Source: Micromonospora sp. MH99
Lineage (GTDB): Bacteria > Actinomycetota > Actinomycetes > Mycobacteriales > Micromonosporaceae
Direction of reading: 5' to 3'
DNA length: 64,000 bases
Assembly: GCF_021442385.1 (NCBI RefSeq)
Contig: NZ_MUZA01000001.1
Location: 186,001 to 250,000 of the forward strand
Shown here in pieces: positions 28,369 through 36,654 of this stretch (positions are counted from its first letter, which is position 1; every line of letters begins with the position of its first letter). The translations under genes and the position numbers were made by a program. A model generated the notes under the pieces. That model saw only the letters and a list, made by a program, of their open reading frames with translations. It was not told where the DNA came from and did not search any database.

Positions 28369-28977
28369 CTACAGCCAGCCGCTACTGCGCGCGCGCCACA
28401 CCGCCTCCAACCGGTTGCGAGCACCGGTCTTGCGAAGGATCACCGAGAGGTGATTGCGCACCGTCCCGTGTGCCAGGTAGAGGCGGGCCGCGATCTCCTT
28501 CAGGGGCAGACCCTCGGCCGCCATCCGCAGCACGTCCATCTCCCGAGGGGTCAACGGGATCTCCGGAGGGCTCAGCACCGCCACCGCGGCGGCCGGGTCG
28601 ATCGCCCGTTCGCCGGCGGCGAGCGCGCGGATCGCACGCACCAGCTCCTCCAGGGAGCTGTCCTTGCCGAGCAGCCCGCGTGCGCCGGCCGCCAGCGCGG
28701 CCTCCACCAGGGCGGGGCTCCACCGAGGGCTCATCGCCAGCACGGCGGCGTGCGGTGCCTCCGCGCTGATCCGGGTGACCATCTCCACCGGGTCGGGCGA
28801 CTCCGGTGTCAGGGCCAGCACCACCACCTGGGGTCTGCACCGGCGCACCACGGTCAACAGTTCGCTGACGCCCTCGACGTCGGCGACCACTTTCATGTCC
28901 TCCTCACCTGACAGCGCGGCGCAGAGCGCACCGCGCAGTAAACCCATGTCCTCGGCGACGACAACGTGGATCACCAC
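28369..28977 (-). CDS. second NarL/LuxR regulator of the SapB-type locus, phospho-acceptor missing
   Basis: 202 residues, GTG start with GGAGAAA upstream. The receiver has AED near the N-terminus and a Lys in GLLGKDSS, but the phospho-acceptor strand reads PQVVVLALTPE, with Ala where Asp is expected. It cannot be phosphorylated in the usual way. The HTH is complete: LTPREMDVLRMAAEGLPLKEIAARL, then AHGTVRNHLSVILRKTGARNRLEAV. It probably works by ligand binding, dimer exchange with the first regulator, or constitutively. Adjacent to the lanthipeptide genes and sharing the C-terminal GWL tail with its neighbour. Confidence 0.87.
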   Translation of the reverse strand: MVIHVVVAEDMGLLRGALCAALSGEEDMKVVADVEGVSELLTVVRRCRPQVVVLALTPESPDPVEMVTRISAEAPHAAVLAMSPRWSPALVEAALAAGARGLLGKDSSLEELVRAIRALAAGERAIDPAAAVAVLSPPEIPLTPREMDVLRMAAEGLPLKEIAARLYLAHGTVRNHLSVILRKTGARNRLEAVWRARSSGWL

Positions 28978-29173
28978 GTTTCTCCGATCTCAGGTACGCG
29001 TCACACCGGCCACCGATCCCGGAACGTTCACGGGCTGGTCAGGGCGGTCACGCGTGACGGACGGATAGGCATGGGCCCGGAGCCGTCACGGCAGACGGGC
29101 ACGGGCACTGATCGACCAGGCCAGCGGATGGGACCGATCGTGTCGGTCGGCCACCCGGGTCGGTCGACCCGCC

Positions 29174-30364
29174 TCAGCCCGGGCGGGCGATCGCAGACGG
29201 AGCCCGGCTCTCGACGAGGAGTGGCACCCGGTCGCGGGGCGCCTCGGAAGCGAGGGGCGACTGCCGGTCGACCGGCCGGATCAGACCCGGCCCCGCCGTC
29301 GATCCATAGTCGACGCCGGCGGCCTCCTGGTCGACCGGCGCGACGGGCCGCCCGGGAAGGTAGCCGGTCACCGCCAACGGGGCCTGGCGTGCGGCGAGGT
29401 GCCCCGTCGAGGCCGTGGGATTGGTGGGGACGGCGACCGACATCGGCGGAGCGGCGGGAGGCGGCGCCGCTTCGACGCACACGGTCGGCGGCGCGGCGCG
29501 GACGGGTGACATCAGCGAGCGCACCGGTGGTGTCGGCACGGCCGCTGCGGGTGGCGAGCCGGTCATCGGCATGGTGGCCGGGCCGGGCGGCGGGTGAGCG
29601 GTAAGCGGAGGTGTCGCCGGGGGGATCACCGCCCGGAGAGCGGGCGGCAGGACGGCGTCGGTGACACGGAGCAGCGCCACGATGACGAACTGGATCGGCA
29701 CCGCCCGCACGATGGTGACGACGTGCGGCAGTGGAGTGGCGATCAGGCCCACCGCGAGAGACCCGGCCGTCGCGGGCAGCGCGTGTGCCTCGGCTGCGGC
29801 GGGGACGGGCAGCGCCGCCGGATGGGCGCCCGACCGGGACGGGTGCCCTTGGCGAACCGGACGATGAGCCTTGGACGCTGGGGAGGCGGGCCGGAGCCGC
29901 GCGCGCTCGCCAGCCTCGGTCGGCGCGGCTGCGCCGACCCGGGGCAGCGGCACGGACCTGGGCGATGCCGCCGTCGACCGACGAGGCGGCGTCGAGGGTG
30001 TCCCGTCACGGGGGGCGACGACGTCGCCGATGGCCCCGGCCAGCGGGGCGCGGGGCCGATCCTGGCGGGGCTCGTCGGCCCGCGTGACGCGCGGGCGCTC
30101 ACCCGCGGAGCGCTCGGTGACCGTGAGTCGTGCGATCGGCTCGACCAGGACGCGGAGCTGGCCATGAGGCTCGTCGCCGTGGTCGCCGTGTATCCCGTCG
30201 GCGGCGGCCGGCCCCTGAAACAGGGCGGCCAGGAGGAAACCGGCCCCGACGGCAGCCGCGAGCAGTACCAACCGCCGGGCGAGCCCGCGCAGTCGGCTGG
30301 CCACGAGCGCAGCCGATCGGCTCGGCGCAGGCATCGTCGCGGTTCCGTTGACGGGACTTCGCAC
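29174..30364 (-). CDS. Pro/Ala-rich secreted or membrane protein, function unknown
   Basis: 396 residues from GTG 30364; an ATG ten codons later is also possible. The N-terminus is a signal or anchor (LVLLAAAVGAGFLLAALFQGPAAADG). A second hydrophobic stretch lies near 200-240 (LAVGLIATPLPHVVTIVRAVPIQFVIVALL). The rest is low complexity, rich in Pro, Ala, Arg and Ser, with no domain I recognise. Codon usage and third-position GC look like a genuine gene. It follows the lanthipeptide regulators in the same direction after about 200 bases. Another Pro-rich secreted protein of similar style lies at 48027-48851. Confidence 0.6.
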   Translation of the reverse strand: MRSPVNGTATMPAPSRSAALVASRLRGLARRLVLLAAAVGAGFLLAALFQGPAAADGIHGDHGDEPHGQLRVLVEPIARLTVTERSAGERPRVTRADEPRQDRPRAPLAGAIGDVVAPRDGTPSTPPRRSTAASPRSVPLPRVGAAAPTEAGERARLRPASPASKAHRPVRQGHPSRSGAHPAALPVPAAAEAHALPATAGSLAVGLIATPLPHVVTIVRAVPIQFVIVALLRVTDAVLPPALRAVIPPATPPLTAHPPPGPATMPMTGSPPAAAVPTPPVRSLMSPVRAAPPTVCVEAAPPPAAPPMSVAVPTNPTASTGHLAARQAPLAVTGYLPGRPVAPVDQEAAGVDYGSTAGPGLIRPVDRQSPLASEAPRDRVPLLVESRAPSAIARPG

Positions 30365-30574
30365 GCGGGCACTACCCCCCTTCCCTTCTGGATTGCTGAC
30401 CCATAGTAGCTATGCACTCACGTATTCGCATCTGGTGATGGACGCGGTTGTCGGCCGGATGGGGCCACCGCGCCCGCGGTGTCTGGCGGGGAGGCCCGCC
30501 GCCGGGTGTGTGATCCGTCCTCCCGACCAGGTCGGCGAACGCGCAGCCGCGCGTCCGGCGGTAGTGTCCCCAGC

Positions 30575-31009
30575 GTGGTGCGGCGGTGGGTTCTGGCGAT
30601 ATTGATGGCTGTCTTCGGCGTGGTGGTCCTGGTGTCTCAACTGGCCGACGGCTTACCCGTGGTCGGCGCTGTCGAGTTTCTGATCTTTTTGGCGCTGGCG
30701 TTGGTGCTGTCACCGTGGGCATTCCCCCGCTCGGTGGGCGCCGCCGAGGCGCAGCGGGCCAGCGCGGCGGACGGGCTGCCGATCATGTACTGGCGCCCCG
30801 GCTGTCGCTACTGCCTCCAGCTCCGGTTCTCGCTCGGCCGGCTCGCTCGGCGGGCGCACTGGGTGGACATCTGGCACGACCCGGCGGGTGCCGCCGCCGT
30901 CCGGGCGATAACCGGCGGCAACGAGACGGTGCCCACGGTCGTGCTCGGCGGTCAGGCCGTGGTGAACCCCGACCGCGCCTGGCTCCGCGAGCGACTCCGC
31001 TCGCTCTGA
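30575..31009 (+). CDS. membrane-anchored glutaredoxin-like (mycoredoxin-type) protein
   Basis: 144 residues; start set at the GTG at 30575 (a second GTG follows at 30578) because two hydrophobic helices begin at once (VLAILMAVFGVVVLVSQLA and VVGAVEFLIFLALALVLSPWAF). The C-terminal half is a thioredoxin fold with CRYC in WRPGCRYCLQLR and the cis-Pro motif GNETVPTVVLGG. Glutaredoxin/mycoredoxin domains reduce mixed disulfides with mycothiol in Actinobacteria. The membrane anchor suggests work at the inner face of the membrane. The ribosome-binding site is weak. Confidence 0.85.
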   Translation: MVRRWVLAILMAVFGVVVLVSQLADGLPVVGAVEFLIFLALALVLSPWAFPRSVGAAEAQRASAADGLPIMYWRPGCRYCLQLRFSLGRLARRAHWVDIWHDPAGAAAVRAITGGNETVPTVVLGGQAVVNPDRAWLRERLRSL

Positions 31010-31028
31010 CACGCCCGCCCCCGGCGGC

Positions 31029-31072
31029 AGGTTTTGCCGCACTTTTCGCATACGGCCGGTTGCGGCAAACCT
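31029..31072. terminator. hairpin downstream of the glutaredoxin gene
   Basis: AGGTTTTGCCGCA (31029-31041) pairs with TGCGGCAAACCT (31061-31072) with a single-base bulge and a 19-base loop. It lies 20 bases after the stop codon. It may be a terminator, or an operator for the following DUF302 gene. Confidence 0.5.
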
Positions 31073-31141
31073 CCCCGAGTCGGTCCCGGTTGCCGGCACG
31101 ATGAGGTGGATTCGCTGGTACCACGGTGAGCGGGGGCGGGC

Positions 31142-31528
31142 GTGAACGACGGGTTGATGACCAGGCGGAGCGTCCGCGATGTCGCAGAGACGGTGGCGGC
31201 GCTGCGCGCCGAGGCGGAACGTGCGGGCGCGGCGGTGGCGGCGGTCGTCGACCACGCGGCGGCCGCTCGCAAGGTCGGGCTGAGCATGCCGGACACGCAG
31301 GTCATCATCTTCGGGAACCCGCAGGCGGGCACTCCGCTCATGCAGGCCCGTCCGGAGATCGCCATCGACCTGCCGATGCGCATCATGGTGCGCGACGACG
31401 GCCAGCCCGGTGCGCTGGTCACCTGGCAGGACCCCGCGTACCTCGCCGAGCGGTACGGACTGGGCGAGGACCAGCTCGCGCCCCTGAACGCCCCGGCCAC
31501 CATCGCCTCCACGGTCCCGGACCGCTGA
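31142..31528 (+). CDS. DUF302 family protein
   Basis: 128 residues, GTG start. It shows the DUF302 pattern: RSVRDVAETVAALRAEAERAGAAVAAVVDHAAAARKVGLSMPDTQVIIFGNP, then the GTPLMQARPEIAIDLPMRIMV strand and a closing YLAERYGL. DUF302 proteins are small alpha/beta folds of unknown biochemical role, often linked to stress. The gene stops right before a headless MFS gene, so the present neighbour is likely accidental. Confidence 0.85.
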   Translation: MNDGLMTRRSVRDVAETVAALRAEAERAGAAVAAVVDHAAAARKVGLSMPDTQVIIFGNPQAGTPLMQARPEIAIDLPMRIMVRDDGQPGALVTWQDPAYLAERYGLGEDQLAPLNAPATIASTVPDR

Positions 31529-31529
31529 G

Positions 31530-32536
31530 CGGGCCACCAGCTGTGGGTCATCTGCCTGATCGCCGGCGCCCAGGCCGTGCTGACCCAGACGTTCGACTCC
31601 GCCCGCAACGCGGCGCTGCCCAGCCTCGTCGAACCCGCGCACCTGGTGAGTGCCAACAGCATGGTGGCGCTCAACATCAGTGTCGGACGGCTGATCGGAG
31701 GCTCGCTCGGTGGGTTCGCGATCACCCGCGCCGGCACGGGATACCTCGCCATCGGCGCGGTCGTGGCCTTCACGACCACGGCAGCCCTGATCGTCGCCGG
31801 CCGCCGGGCCGCGCGTCGCGGCGCCGCGCGGTCAAACCCACCGGAACGTACGTCGTCGTTCTTCACCACTTGGCGCTCTGGCTTCGCGGCGATGCTGCGC
31901 AACCACACCGTGCGGGTGACGATCCTGAGCGTGGCGCTGGGCGGCATCGCGCAGGGCCTGTTCGTGGTGCTCTTCGTGGTCTTCGTCAGCCGCGCGCTGC
32001 ATGCCGACGGCACGCTCACCGGCGTGCTTCGGGGCGTACAGGCGATCGGCGGTGTGGCCAGCGGGCTCATCGTCGGTATGCTGGGGGCGCGGCTCAGCTC
32101 CCGGCTGCTGATGAGCCTCGGCGCCACCACGTTCGGCCTGATCAGCCTGGTCATCTGGAACGGACCGGCGGTCACCCGTCAACCCGGGTGGTACGTCCTG
32201 CTGTTCATCCTGGTCGGCGTGCCGGGCGTCGCCTATGGCAGCGGGGCCTTCGCGCAGATCCAGCAAAGCGTGCCGGAAACCGATCTCGGCCGGGCCTTCG
32301 GCGCCTACTATGCGATCTACAACGCGGCACAGGGCCTGGGCATGGCGGCGGCCGGTCTGCTCGGCGACGCGCTCAACGTCGTGCTCGTGCTCAACGTGCA
32401 GGCCGCGTTGTACCTGGCCTCCGGTGCGGTCGCCTACGTGGGCCTGCGGCCCGTCCGCCGCCCCGCCGCACGTTCGGGCAGAAAGATCCCGCTCAGCAGG
32501 AGCGAGCGCCGGGAGACCGCCGACTCTGCGCCGTAG
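31530..32536 (+). pseudogene. MFS transporter lacking its N-terminus
   Basis: The frame right after the DUF302 stop reads GHQLWVICLIAGAQAVL, then TQTFDSARNAALPSLV, where MFS_3/enterobactin-exporter-like proteins have their third and fourth helices. The usual first 70-80 residues (TM1, TM2 and the GxxxDRxGRR loop) are absent. No convincing start precedes the junction at 31529. The remaining 335 codons are intact and carry about ten helices, so the break looks recent. Initiation at the ATG near 31661, giving a shorter protein, cannot be excluded. Probable deletion fusing the locus to the DUF302 gene. Confidence 0.7.
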
Positions 32537-32625
32537 CCCGCAGCGGTCCGGGATGGCTCGCACACCCCGGCCCAGGCCACCGATCGCCTGCGCACCCACC
32601 GACCGGCGCGGCACCGCACGTCGGG

Positions 32626-33288
32626 TCAGTCGGCGGCCTCGTCGACAGGTGCGCTCTGGGTCAACTCCGCGCGCAGCGCGTCGAATGCCTCGTTGATGAG
32701 GTGGCGCAGGTCGTCCGCGCCGTTGCTCTCCGCCCAGTAGCGGATGGCCTCCGTGGTGGCCGCCAGCGCCGCCGCGACCAGGACCCGCAGGTGCAGCTTG
32801 CCTCGGGATCCGCTTGCCGTCGGCGCCAGCGCCTCGATGAGCAGTTGCTGGTCGGCGTCGCGGCGCTGCCCGGTGCCCGCCCGCAGCGCGGGCGTCTGGT
32901 AGACCAGTTGCATCCGGGACAGCAGCACGTCGCGTTCGCTGTCGTACAGCTGGTTGAGCCCGTGCGTGAGAGCGTGCCGGATCTTGTCGATGGCAGGCTC
33001 GTCGGCCGGACGCTTGGCGATCAGGTCGGCGATCATCGGGTCGTAGTCGTCCTCGAGTGCCGCGTCCTCCTTGGTGGGGAAGTAGCGGAAGAACGTCATG
33101 TGCGAGACGCCGGTGGCGGCGGCGATCTCCTCGACCGTGGTGGCGTCGAAACCCTTCTCCAGAAACAGCCGCATGGCATTCTTCTGAAGCTGCCGGCGAG
33201 TGCGCTCTCTTTTCTCACGGCGCCAGTCGGATCCCGGTGCCCGGGGAACATCAGTACTGCTCACAGGGGGCTCATTCTGCGGATTCAT
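32626..33288 (-). CDS. TetR family regulator of the adjacent efflux pump
   Basis: 220 residues. The HTH reads RTRRQLQKNAMRLFLEKGFDATTVEEIAAATGVSHMTFFRYFPTKED, followed by an all-helical ligand domain. It lies 17 bases downstream of the DHA2 efflux gene on the same strand, so both are on one message. A 28-bp nested dyad just before the efflux gene is the likely operator, giving autoregulation. The inducer is probably a pump substrate. Confidence 0.9.
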   Translation of the reverse strand: MNPQNEPPVSSTDVPRAPGSDWRREKRERTRRQLQKNAMRLFLEKGFDATTVEEIAAATGVSHMTFFRYFPTKEDAALEDDYDPMIADLIAKRPADEPAIDKIRHALTHGLNQLYDSERDVLLSRMQLVYQTPALRAGTGQRRDADQQLLIEALAPTASGSRGKLHLRVLVAAALAATTEAIRYWAESNGADDLRHLINEAFDALRAELTQSAPVDEAAD

Positions 33289-33305
33289 CTGGATACTGTG
33301 GCAGC

Positions 33306-34865
33306 CTAACCTTTGCTCTGCGCGGTGGTGCTCACCGGGGATTCGTCGTCATCGTGCGGTGTCACCGATGCGAACGATTCGCGTTTCGGCAGGAGGGCCA
33401 GGCAGAGCACGGCACCGACCACGGCGAGGCCGAAGCAGCACCACATGACCATCGACATTCCATCGACGTACGCCAGTCGTGCGGAGCGCACCAGCGCGGA
33501 ACCGGACGGTCCGAGCTTCTCGGCGACGGCGGTCGCGCCGAACACCGACTCCTTCGCCGCGTCGGCCGCTGCGGACGGAAGGCCACCCAGCGCCGGATCA
33601 AGGTCCTTCTGGTAGACGCCGGACAGCACGCTGCCCATCGCGGCCACCGCGATGGCGCTACCGACCTGGCGCAACGTGTTGACCACCGCCGAGCCGCTGC
33701 CGGCGTCGTCGTCACCGACCGAGCCGACCGCCGCCTCCAGGGAGGTGGCCATCACCGCGCCGACCCCGAACCCGCAGCCGGCGAGGCCGATCGCCAGCCA
33801 CCCGTACCCGCTGGCATCGTCGACCAGGGTGAGCAGGAGCAGCCCGGCGCCCATCACCACCAGGCCGGTGATCACGATGACCTTGCCGCCGAACCTGCGG
33901 TCCAGGCTGGTGGCCAGGGCGCCGGACACCAGAAGGCCAGCCATCATCGGGATGATCCGTAGGCCGGTGCCGAGCGAGTCGAAGCCCCGCACCGCCTGGA
34001 GGTAGAGAGGTACCACGAAGATCACGCCGGCGAGCGCGAAGGCGACGATCATGATGGCGACGGTGTTCCAGGTGAACTGCGGCTTGCGGAACAGTCGGAG
34101 CTCCATCAGCGGGTGGGCGACGCGCCGTTCCCAGGCCACGAACAGCGCGATCGCTATCACCGCGCCGATCAGCAGGGCGATGGTCAGGCCGTCCGACCAG
34201 CCCGACTCGGGGCCGCGGATGACGCCGTAGACCAGCGCGACAGTGGCGACGACGGCCAGGATGCTGCCGACGATGTCCAGCGGGCGCGGCGTCTCGCTGC
34301 GCGACTCGTCGATCAGCAGCAGGCCGGCCACGAACGCGATCGCGAGGATCGGAACGTTGATCCAGAAGACCGAACTCCACGAGTAGCGTTCGAGTAGGGC
34401 GCCGCCGACGATCGGCCCGAACGGCATCCCGGCACCGACAGCGGCCGTGAAGACGGCCATGGCCCGAGTGCGCTCACGGCCGGAGAAGGTCGTGATGACC
34501 AGCGCCGGGGTCAGCGGCAGGATGATCGCCGATCCGACACCCATCACGGCGCGGGCCGCGATCAACTGGCCTGCCGTCTCCGACAGCGCGGCGGCGAACG
34601 AGGCGACGAAGAACAGGCCGAGCCCCGCAAGCATGACCTTCTTGCGGCCGATGCGGTCGGCGATCGCACCGGAGGGCAGCATCGCACCGGCGATCGCCAG
34701 CGAGTAGGCGTCGACGATCCACTGCAGTTCGGCGGTGCCGGCGCCCAGCGAGCCCGAGATGCTGGGGAGGGCCACGTTCAGGACGGTGAAGTCGAGACTC
34801 AGCACCAGTACGGCAAGGCAGACGGCAATAAGCATCCACCAACGGCGATCAACGCGCGTGCTCAT
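33306..34865 (-). CDS. DHA2 family multidrug efflux MFS transporter
   Basis: 519 residues from the ATG at 34865; the earlier in-frame start at 34889 would lie in the operator. Fourteen hydrophobic segments. TM1 has the DHA2 motif LDFTVLNVALPSI, the next helix LQWIVDAYSLAIAGAMLPSGAIADRIGRKK, and motif C GAGMPFGPIVGGAL. Proton-driven export of hydrophobic or cationic drugs is the family role. First gene of a two-gene operon with the TetR regulator. Confidence 0.92.
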   Translation of the reverse strand: MSTRVDRRWWMLIAVCLAVLVLSLDFTVLNVALPSISGSLGAGTAELQWIVDAYSLAIAGAMLPSGAIADRIGRKKVMLAGLGLFFVASFAAALSETAGQLIAARAVMGVGSAIILPLTPALVITTFSGRERTRAMAVFTAAVGAGMPFGPIVGGALLERYSWSSVFWINVPILAIAFVAGLLLIDESRSETPRPLDIVGSILAVVATVALVYGVIRGPESGWSDGLTIALLIGAVIAIALFVAWERRVAHPLMELRLFRKPQFTWNTVAIMIVAFALAGVIFVVPLYLQAVRGFDSLGTGLRIIPMMAGLLVSGALATSLDRRFGGKVIVITGLVVMGAGLLLLTLVDDASGYGWLAIGLAGCGFGVGAVMATSLEAAVGSVGDDDAGSGSAVVNTLRQVGSAIAVAAMGSVLSGVYQKDLDPALGGLPSAAADAAKESVFGATAVAEKLGPSGSALVRSARLAYVDGMSMVMWCCFGLAVVGAVLCLALLPKRESFASVTPHDDDESPVSTTAQSKG

Positions 34866-34881
34866 CTGTGCCGCCCTTCGC

Positions 34882-34909
34882 GTTAGCAACTAACATGTTA
34901 GAGGCTAAC
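34882..34909. promoter_or_regulatory. nested-dyad TetR operator of the efflux operon
   Basis: An inner 12-bp perfect palindrome CTAACATGTTAG (34890-34901) and outer arms GTTAGC (34882-34887) and GCTAAC (34904-34909) share the same centre (34895.5). The dyad lies 17 bases upstream of the efflux start and is the likely site of the co-transcribed TetR protein. Confidence 0.8.
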
Positions 34910-34929
34910 CCGACGGCGAGACCGAAGAC

Positions 34930-35195
34930 AAGCAGGCGCTCACGGGCGGCGACGTCCGGGACGTACCCTGCGGCGCCAACGAGCTGATCGCCGCGATCGT
35001 CCGCGCGAACGCCGGCCACGGGGCGAACCTCACCCTCGCGGATCCAAGGTCACGGAGAACATCTCCGTCCTGGCGCCGGGTGGGATCTTCAACGACGGCG
35101 GACAGGTCACCGTGGACGACAGGTCGGTCATCAGCGGGAACCGGCCCACCAACTGCACGCCCAGCGCGCCGCCCGTCCCCGACTGCTTCGGCTGA
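34930..35195 (+). pseudogene. remnant of a secreted beta-helix repeat protein
   Basis: Frame 1 near 34951-35040 reads DVPCGANELIAAIVRANAG then HGANLTLA, the typical start of the mature part of Actinobacteria right-handed beta-helix proteins. Frame 0 from 35046 reads KVTENISVLAPGGIFNDGG, then VISGNRPTNC, ending PVPDCFG and TGA at 35195, which is the typical C-terminus of the same family. The middle (usually several hundred residues) and the signal peptide are gone, and the frame shifts at the join near 35040. This is a gene with a large internal deletion. Confidence 0.65.
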
Positions 35196-35310
35196 CCCGC
35201 TTCTCGGCCAGCTCGTCGGGTGGACCAGCGCGACGACAGCAGCACGGAGCATCCGGTCCCGCCCGGGCTCGATCATCAGATCGGACCCGCGGCGGGGCCG
35301 GATGCGCGCG

Positions 35311-35838
35311 TCAGAGCAGCTCGCTGCGGTACTCGGGAGCCAGGTCGGCCGCGCGTTGCCGGCGTTGCGCCAGCTCGTCGTCGGTGAGCCGCGGTGGCGG
35401 TGCGTCCGCTCCGGCGATCCTGTCGCCGACGCGCAGGAAGTACTCGTCCTGCCCGGCGGGGGTGCACATGCACAACATGCGGGCCGGTGCGCCGGAGGTG
35501 TTGCGGAAGTTGTGCGGGGCGTTGGCCGGGATGTTGACGGTCGAGCCGGCCCGGACCGTGCGTTTCTCCCCGCGGAAGGTGAACTCGATCTCGCCTTCGA
35601 GGAGGGTGAACATCTCCTCGAAGTCGTGCCGGTGCGGCGGCGGTCCGCCGCCGTCGGGGATGCGCATGTCGATCAGGCAGTACCGGCCGTTGGTCTGCTC
35701 ACCGGTGATCAACATGGCGTAGGTGCCCCCGGCGAGGGAGATCCAGGTGGTCGCCGGTCCGTCGGGGCCGGCGATGGTGAGTGTTCGGGTCGGGTCGTCG
35801 TCCGGGATGGCGGGGGCGGCGCGGTCGGAGGCGCTCAT
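35311..35838 (-). CDS. cupin-domain protein
   Basis: 175 residues. The cupin core has both metal motifs: PPPHRHDFEEMFTLLEGEIEF and PANAPHNFRNTSGAPARMLCM, with His-His-Glu and His positioned to bind a metal. N-terminal residues 20-60 add a strand-rich extension. Cupins of this size include sugar-binding proteins and dioxygenases; no substrate can be named. It follows a TetR gene on the same strand with 72 bases between, and a palindrome lies in that gap. Confidence 0.85.
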   Translation of the reverse strand: MSASDRAAPAIPDDDPTRTLTIAGPDGPATTWISLAGGTYAMLITGEQTNGRYCLIDMRIPDGGGPPPHRHDFEEMFTLLEGEIEFTFRGEKRTVRAGSTVNIPANAPHNFRNTSGAPARMLCMCTPAGQDEYFLRVGDRIAGADAPPPRLTDDELAQRRQRAADLAPEYRSELL

Positions 35839-35910
35839 GCTGCTCGTCCTTCCTGGGCTGCGTCAGCAGGGCTCGCGGACGCCCTCCTTCTTCTCCGGGC
35901 GACGAGCCCG

Positions 35911-36537
35911 TTAAACGGAATATATCGTCCGGCTAGCCGGAACTCGTTGCTCTCCGGGATGCGCGTCGCGGCCCCCGGCGGGGGATTGCCCCGGGCGGAG
36001 CGCGGTCAGGAATAGGTCGATCTGGCGACCGGCGACTTCCGGCCAGTCGCCCACGCCGGGCATCGGCACCGCGATCAGCGAGCCGAAGATGATGACATCG
36101 CGGGCCGTCAGATCCGGCCGCAACGATCCGTCGGCGACGCCGCGCTCGACCATCCGGCCGACACCGGCCCACACGCGCCGCTCCAGGCTCCGGTACTCCG
36201 GATCGGTGGTGACCGGGGCGCCGTGATGCGGCAGGAAGAGCTCCGTGCCGTGGCGGACCGTGCCGACCAGGAACTCGTGCACCGCGTCGATGCCCGTGAC
36301 CCCGCGCTCGAGCACCTCGTCGACCAGAGCGAGGACCATGCCGATCGAGCGGATCTGCAGGGCGACCAGCAGGGCCTCGCGGTCGCGGAAGTGACGGTAG
36401 AGCGTCCCGACGCCCACACCGGCCTCCCGGGCGACCATCGCCATGGGAGCGGCCAGGTCACGCTGCAACGTGCGCAACGCCGCCGTCAGGACCTTCTCCC
36501 GGTTGGCCACGCCGTCGCTGCGCGGGGCGCGACTCAC
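35911..36537 (-). CDS. TetR family regulator upstream of the cupin gene
   Basis: 208 residues. HTH: NREKVLTAALRTLQRDLAAPMAMVAREAGVGVGTLYRHFRDREALLVAL, then a helical domain with DVIIFGSLIAVPMPGVGDW. Unusually, its last codons and stop (35911-35931) contain a 16-bp dyad that could be the operator of the downstream cupin gene. It probably represses the cupin gene. The tail (QSPAGGRDAHPGEQRVPASRTIYSV) is not conserved in the family and may be shaped by the DNA site it encodes. Confidence 0.87.
   Translation of the reverse strand: MSRAPRSDGVANREKVLTAALRTLQRDLAAPMAMVAREAGVGVGTLYRHFRDREALLVALQIRSIGMVLALVDEVLERGVTGIDAVHEFLVGTVRHGTELFLPHHGAPVTTDPEYRSLERRVWAGVGRMVERGVADGSLRPDLTARDVIIFGSLIAVPMPGVGDWPEVAGRQIDLFLTALRPGQSPAGGRDAHPGEQRVPASRTIYSV
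35916..35931. promoter_or_regulatory. dyad at the TetR stop codon, candidate cupin operator
   Basis: CGGAATATATCGTCCG has CGGA/TCCG arms and an AT-rich middle in otherwise GC-rich DNA. It spans the last codons of the TetR gene and lies about 80 bases before the cupin start. Confidence 0.5.
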
Positions 36538-36654
36538 CGTCGGTCCGCCGGGCGCGCTGCCGTCATGCCCCGAATCCTAGGGGCTCGGTGGGGTGACGCG
36601 GCGTCATCGTGCCGGCGGCGACCGCGGACGGCCACCGCCGGCACGGTGGTGGCG

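Noticed and set aside
31126..33309. 727-codon plus-strand open frame
   Set aside because: Crosses the DUF302 gene, MFS remnant and TetR gene out of frame; Arg/Gly-rich low complexity.
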